A stretch of 15,375 bases of DNA from contig DASSZD010000011.1 of assembly GCA_035702985.1 (NCBI GenBank), positions 1 through 15,375 of the forward strand, in the 5' to 3' direction. The notes under the pieces are model-generated. The model was given only the letters and a program-made list of their open reading frames with translations. It did not search any database and was not told the DNA's origin. This document shows positions 14,023 to 15,375 of this stretch, piece after piece. Both the position numbers and the translations under genes were made by a program. Within the stretch, counting starts at the first letter, position 1, and each line of letters starts with the position of its first letter. This DNA comes from JAKAXG01 sp035702985. GTDB taxonomy: Bacteria; Actinomycetota; Acidimicrobiia; Acidimicrobiales; Palsa-688.

Positions 14023-14657
14023 CCGGCAACGGCCGGCGCCCCGCAGATCGGGACGAGGGCTTCACCCTCATCGAGATCATGATCGTGTGCCTGGTGATGG
14101 CCATCGTCCTGGCCATAGCCGGCAACGCCCTCATATCTCTGACCACCACCTCCAACCGCAACTCGGCCATGCTCGGCGAGGAGCAGAAGGCCAGCATCGC
14201 CATGACCGAGCTGGCCCGGGACATCCGCAGCGCCGCCGGCCTCACCTTCGACACCGGCCTGTCGCCGTCGGTCGAGGTGGACCTCTACGAGAACCCGCCG
14301 TCGTCCAGCGGCTTCGAGATCCGCTGGATCTACACCGCGGCGACCGGGACCCTGGCCCGCCAGCAGCTGATCGGAGGTACCTGGCAGGCCTCGGGAATTT
14401 CCATCACCGGGGTCATCAACACCTCGGCGCAGGCCGTCTTCTCCTACTACAACCCCACCGCCTCCGCCATACCGGCGGGGCTGACAGCACCCCTGCCAGC
14501 TTCCGCCCAGACGGCCCTGGAGGTCAACGCCACCGCCATCGGGGTCGACCTGTACGTGTCCGCCCCGATATCCGGGACCCCGGCATACCACTTCTCCGAC
14601 GAGGTGACCATGACCAACGTGCTCAACGCCAGCGAGCCGCCCGGGGAGGGGATATGA
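14016..14657 (+). CDS. PilW/GspJ-like minor prepilin
   Basis: 213 residues. The GTG at 14016 overlaps the previous stop by seven bases, with GGGA at 14002-14005 upstream. It gives a leader of exactly 15 residues ending DRDEG15|FTLIEIMIVCLVMAI with E20 at +5, the same leader length as the two other class III prepilins here. After the helix, EEQKASIAMTELARDIRSAAGL matches the PilW/GspJ pattern of an RDIR-A segment. The rest is a beta-rich globular domain with no cysteine outside the helix. Longer readings of this frame upstream are shadows of the previous gene. It is expected to work with its neighbours in a minor-pilin priming or tip complex. Confidence 0.88.
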   Translation: MLTGNGRRPADRDEGFTLIEIMIVCLVMAIVLAIAGNALISLTTTSNRNSAMLGEEQKASIAMTELARDIRSAAGLTFDTGLSPSVEVDLYENPPSSSGFEIRWIYTAATGTLARQQLIGGTWQASGISITGVINTSAQAVFSYYNPTASAIPAGLTAPLPASAQTALEVNATAIGVDLYVSAPISGTPAYHFSDEVTMTNVLNASEPPGEGI

Positions 14658-15375
14658 GCCGCCGGGAACCACCGCCTACCCGCTGCCACGATCGGCGGCG
14701 CCGCGCTGAAGACGGCAGCATCATCGTCGCTGTCATGGTGCTGTTCGTCCTGGTCGTGGCCGGCACCGGCCTCACCTACGCGGTGGTCGGCAACATGAGC
14801 GTGGTGTCCGCCCGCCAGTCCAACGCCCAGGCGATCGCCCTGGCCAACGGAGGGCTCTCCGACGCCCTGTTCCGCATCGACCAGGGTTCCGGGGAGACCG
14901 GGACGGCCGGCACGACCCGGTTCTGCGTCAAGGCCAACGACGCGGCCTGCCAGGCCACCTCCGTGCCCGGAGCACCCGGAGCCAGCTATGTCGCCACCTA
15001 CAGCAACCCGGCCGGCCGGGACGCCGCGCTCGGCGTGGGCACCCCGACCTGGACCATCTCGTCGGAGGCCACCGTCGGCAACCAGACCGCCGCCGTCCAG
15101 GAGACCATCAGCACCGAACCGCAGTTCGCCTTCGGGCTGTTCACCGAGCAGTCCCTCAATATCAACGGCAGCTCCGCCAACGCCTTCGGCACCTACCAGG
15201 AGTCGGGCTCGACAATCGACACCACGAGCAACGTCGACATCGGCACCGAGGGGACCCTCAAGTGCACCGGCGGCGGGTTCCCGTCCAACGTGACGGCGGA
15301 GTACTACCAGGCGAACGGGTCGACCACCACCTACCGGTGCGCCAGCCCCATGCACCAGCAGGTGATCTACCCGCC
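14654..15375 (+). CDS. PilX/GspK-like minor prepilin, 3' truncated by window
   Basis: The ATG overlaps the previous TGA (ATGA) and has GGGGAGGG at 14643-14650. The frame is open to the right edge, giving 240 codons. After a basic leader (RRRRAEDG, residues 14-21) comes a hydrophobic helix (SIIVAVMVLFVLVVAGTGL) then QSNAQAIALANGGLSDALFRID. This is the PilX/GspK pattern: no Glu at +5 and an Ala-rich helix ending in a segment like A..A..GL..AL. A globular region follows with cysteines near residues 91, 99, 201 and 226. Cleavage after G21 would be GS rather than GF, as allowed in PilX/GspK-like proteins. Gene order V-W-X matches classical minor-pilin operons. More minor pilin genes or pilD may follow beyond the window. 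Confidence 0.82.
   Translation, partial: MSRREPPPTRCHDRRRRAEDGSIIVAVMVLFVLVVAGTGLTYAVVGNMSVVSARQSNAQAIALANGGLSDALFRIDQGSGETGTAGTTRFCVKANDAACQATSVPGAPGASYVATYSNPAGRDAALGVGTPTWTISSEATVGNQTAAVQETISTEPQFAFGLFTEQSLNINGSSANAFGTYQESGSTIDTTSNVDIGTEGTLKCTGGGFPSNVTAEYYQANGSTTTYRCASPMHQQVIYP

Overview
The window is a visibly very GC-rich stretch of bacterial chromosome with almost every gene on the + strand. It carries a type IV pilus (T4P) assembly locus. The high GC, frequent GTG/TTG starts, overlapping stop-start junctions and alanine/proline-rich proteins suggest a high-GC Actinomycetota lineage (Acidimicrobiia-like). This is inference from style and gene order; no rRNA or other taxonomic marker is present.

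Layout. (1) 2-1447: the 3' part of a multi-spanning GT-C-type membrane glycosyltransferase-like gene, cut by the left edge. (2) 1588-2964: a DUF4388 (PATAN) protein with a long acidic linker. (3) 2977-7574: the T4P motor block, with a PilB-type extension ATPase, a PilT-type retraction ATPase carrying an extra N-terminal MshEN-type domain, and the platform protein PilC. (4) 7589-9133: a secreted NlpC/P60 peptidoglycan hydrolase. (5) 9134-9434: a leader region with a well-preserved GEMM-I cyclic-dinucleotide riboswitch aptamer (about 9251-9346), directly upstream of the major prepilin gene pilA (9435-9980). A perfect 16-bp hairpin terminator (10015-10049) follows pilA. (6) 10194-12707: the alignment subcomplex, with a natural PilM-PilN fusion, PilO, and an 85-residue single-TM protein ending in a GRDPF motif like a minimal PilP/GspC N-terminus. 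(7) 12709-15375: three minor prepilin-type genes resembling PilV (with a fibronectin-III-like domain), PilW and PilX/GspK. The last runs off the right edge.

How they fit. PilB and PilT would drive extension and retraction through PilC. The PilMN fusion and PilO would link the cytoplasmic ring to the cell exterior. The NlpC/P60 enzyme could open the wall for the fibre. PilA forms the shaft, and the V/W/X-like prepilins would form a priming or tip complex. Cyclic dinucleotide control appears at two levels: an RNA aptamer on the pilin transcript and MshEN-like domains on both motor ATPases. By my alignment the aptamer has A rather than G at the position equivalent to G20 of the Vibrio Vc2 aptamer, the position that separates c-di-GMP from 3',3'-cGAMP sensors. 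No secretin, PilP pilotin partner or prepilin peptidase is visible; they may be absent or outside the window.

No tRNA, rRNA, CRISPR, transposase or attachment site was seen.
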